A stretch of DNA of 64,000 nucleotides from Bellilinea sp034678705 (GTDB lineage: Bacteria > Chloroflexota > Anaerolineae > Anaerolineales > Anaerolineaceae), in assembly GCA_034678705.1 (NCBI GenBank), contig JAXDBP010000025.1, positions 23,071-87,070 of the forward strand, read 5' to 3'. The notes under the pieces were generated by a model. It made no database searches. It saw nothing but the letters and a program-made list of their open reading frames with translations, and had not been told where the DNA came from. Positions within the stretch are counted from its first letter, which is position 1. Every line of letters starts with the position of its first letter. Positions 62,582-64,000 of this stretch are shown one piece after another. The translations under genes and the position numbers were made by a program.

Positions 62582-63685
62582 CTAAAGGATGGTTAGGTCG
62601 CGGGAGTAGTCGGTCAGGCTTTCGCTGCCGGTGGTGGTGACGAGCAGGTCGTCCTCGATGCGCACGCCGCCCTTGCCGGGCAGGTAGATGCCCGGCTCAA
62701 CCGTGTAGACCATGCCAGGGGCAAGGATCAGGTCATTTTCGGCATAGATGTAAGGGGGTTCGTGAGCTTCCATGCCCAGACCATGACCGGTGCGGTGGAT
62801 GAAACGGTCGGCGTAGCCGCCGCGCAGGATCACCTCGCGGGCGGCGCGGTCGACGTCGCCGGCGCGCAATCCGGGCAGGCCGGCAGTCCGTCCGGCGGCG
62901 TTGGCCGCCTGGACGAGGCTGTAGATCACTTTCAGTTCGGCTTCGATCTTCCCGAAGGCGAAGGTGCGGGTGATATCCGAGAAGTAGCCGTGGTAGGCAG
63001 CGCCCCAGTCGATCAGCACCAGGTCGCCCTCCTTCAACCGGCGGTCGCCGGGCACGGTGTGCGGATTGGCGCAGTTCTCGCCGAAGGTGACGATGGGGGG
63101 GAAGGGCAGCTCTGCATCCGAGCCAGAGCGCAGCAGATTGGCGCTGAGCTCGGAAGCCAAATCGCGCTCGCTGACGCCCGCCTTGATTACCGGCAGGGTG
63201 GATTCCAGCGCGCGCTGGGCAATCCGCGCCGCCTGGCGCATGGCGGCGATTTCCTCTTCATCCTTGTGCAGTCGCAACTCGGCCAGGAAGCTCTCACCGG
63301 AGAGGAACTGCGCCTTTGGGGCGGCATTCAGCAAAAATTGCATTTCGAGGAAGCGCATGCGCGCCGGCTCGACGGCGACACTGCGCCCGTCCAGGCCGGC
63401 GGCATGGGCGGCTTGCTGAAAGGCCTGCGCCCAGGTGGCGGGATAGTCGCTGTAAGTGACGGCTTGCAGCGCGATGCGCGAAAGCTGCGCCTTGCCCGCC
63501 TCCAGCTCCGCCAGAACGATGATTGGCTGCGCCGGCGGGGCGATCAATAGAACGACCGGACGCTCCATCAGGTGGAAGGAGAGGCCGGTCAGGTAGGTCA
63601 TGGATGGGCCCGGGTTGAGTACAAGCGCGTCGAATCCGGCAAAAGCGAGCAGCTCGCTCAGGCGAGTCAGGCGTTGTGCGGTCAT
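62582..63685 (-). CDS. M24-family aminopeptidase (Xaa-Pro type)
   Basis: 367 residues. The creatinase-like N-terminal domain (FDALVLNPGPSMTYLTGLSFH) precedes a pita-bread domain. Metal ligands sit in IDWGAAYHGYFSDITRT, HRTGHGLGMEAHEPP, YTVEPGIYLPG and VRIEDDLLVT. The family removes N-terminal residues before Pro. It leads the operon, with GGAGGTAAT before the ATG. Confidence 0.95.
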   Translation of the reverse strand: MTAQRLTRLSELLAFAGFDALVLNPGPSMTYLTGLSFHLMERPVVLLIAPPAQPIIVLAELEAGKAQLSRIALQAVTYSDYPATWAQAFQQAAHAAGLDGRSVAVEPARMRFLEMQFLLNAAPKAQFLSGESFLAELRLHKDEEEIAAMRQAARIAQRALESTLPVIKAGVSERDLASELSANLLRSGSDAELPFPPIVTFGENCANPHTVPGDRRLKEGDLVLIDWGAAYHGYFSDITRTFAFGKIEAELKVIYSLVQAANAAGRTAGLPGLRAGDVDRAAREVILRGGYADRFIHRTGHGLGMEAHEPPYIYAENDLILAPGMVYTVEPGIYLPGKGGVRIEDDLLVTTTGSESLTDYSRDLTIL

Positions 63686-63704
63686 GGTGATTACCTCCGC
63701 TGGA

Positions 63705-63710
63705 ATTATA
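63705..63710 (-). promoter_or_regulatory. -10 box of the M24-esterase-MFS-MBL operon
   Basis: Perfect TATAAT on the minus strand, 20 nt before the ATG, with the ribosome site between. Confidence 0.55.
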
Positions 63711-64000
63711 CCCCAAGGGGACTCACTTGATCCGCACCGGAAGCGCCTGCGGCGACCGCATCCAAAGCCAAAGCACGCTGATGATCAGGAACGTGGACAA
63801 TCCGCGGTACGCAGCATTTACTCAGGTAAAGACGTCCAAAGGTACGCCACGACTACAGAGACAACCCGCTTTCCTGAACTAGTTCAAACAGATGTGAGAC
63901 AAAAAGAATAGACAAAAACAGACATCGGGGGCATCCTTAGAGGTGGCAACCAAGAAAGGAGTGGACCCCGATGCGGCAGATATATCTGCAAAGACAATTG
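63711..64000 (+). other. Unassigned end region, possible mobile-element edge
   Basis: No gene in 63711-63970. At 63890-63930 the DNA becomes AT-rich with a direct repeat of AGACAAAAA (in TGTGAGACAAAAAGAATAGACAAAAAC). After it, an AAAGGAG site precedes an ATG at 63971, whose frame (MRQIYLQRQL) stays open to the window edge. Repeats ending in ACAAAAA just before a new reading frame resemble insertion-sequence left ends, but too little is present to name a family. Confidence 0.35.

Overview
The window looks like a chromosomal segment of a GC-rich member of the Chloroflexota, most likely class Anaerolineae. This is an inference from gene content and style: a DHH-CBS-poly(A)-polymerase fusion, tandem thymidylate-kinase paralogues, VIT/VWA and TgpA-like surface proteins, GT87-type membrane proteins, and a giant secreted protein whose last residues resemble the C-terminal tails I associate with that phylum. 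Most of the sequence is housekeeping DNA. The accessory parts are an exopolysaccharide locus (about 44.1-53.8 kb) and a giant beta-helix surface-protein gene (54.3-59.8 kb). I found no rRNA, tRNA, CRISPR array or intact insertion sequence.

Layout. 1-9.3 kb (minus strand): pnp (cut by the window edge), rpsO, a HEAT-like protein, proS, a LOG-family protein, a MazG-like pyrophosphohydrolase, a GT87-like membrane protein, a small protein, and an EF-G2-type GTPase. 9.4-18.2 kb: a thioredoxin/methyltransferase/lipoprotein operon, a GNAT, the DHH-CBS-PAP tRNA nucleotidyltransferase, a MoeB/ThiF-rhodanese fusion, a PIG-L deacetylase, lipB and a carotenoid hydratase-like gene. 18.2-29.7 kb (minus strand): a phosphate/polyphosphate block, read as pstS-pstC-pstA-pstB-phoU, then an 11 x 21-bp tandem repeat with a promoter next to it, then two thymidylate-kinase-like genes, CHAD, metallophosphoesterase, HD-domain protein, Ppx/GppA and a DinB-like protein. 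Upstream of pstS is a ladder of GTTAAC-like direct repeats spaced 10-11 bp, a good Pho-box candidate. 29.7-32.3 kb: prfA-prmC-tsaC. 32.4-44 kb: envelope and secreted proteins (VIT/VWA, TgpA-like transglutaminase, PAP2 phosphatase, M6-like peptidase) plus a PfkB kinase and an M20 peptidase. 44.1-53.8 kb (minus strand): polymer assembly genes, including a TPR-fused O-antigen ligase, a frameshifted GT-C transferase in AT-rich DNA, a flippase, a DUF115 protein, a WecG/TagA transferase, an initiating sugar-phosphate transferase and a GT87-like protein. 54.3-59.8 kb: a 1844-residue modular beta-helix protein flanked by 62-bp near-identical direct repeats that come from the 3' end of the neighbouring metallo-beta-lactamase gene. 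60-63.7 kb: an M24 peptidase/esterase/MFS/MBL operon. The last 0.3 kb may be the edge of a mobile element.

How the genes work together. The pst block imports phosphate and PhoU links uptake to signalling. CHAD, Ppx/GppA and the HD and metallophosphoesterase partners plausibly bind or turn over polyphosphate, so the block may couple phosphate import to polyphosphate storage. The exopolysaccharide locus has the initiating transferase, a second-step transferase, a flippase and a polymerase/ligase expected of a Wzx/Wzy-type pathway. Gene starts are often coupled to the preceding stop: ATGA or TTGA overlaps occur at tmk-like/tmk-like, CHAD/phosphoesterase, HD/Ppx, pstC/pstA, PfkB/M20, ligase/GT-C and esterase/MFS. 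Several promoters are extended -10 elements (TGnTATAAT type), and at least four genes have a -10 box only 6-7 nt before the start codon, which suggests leaderless mRNAs.
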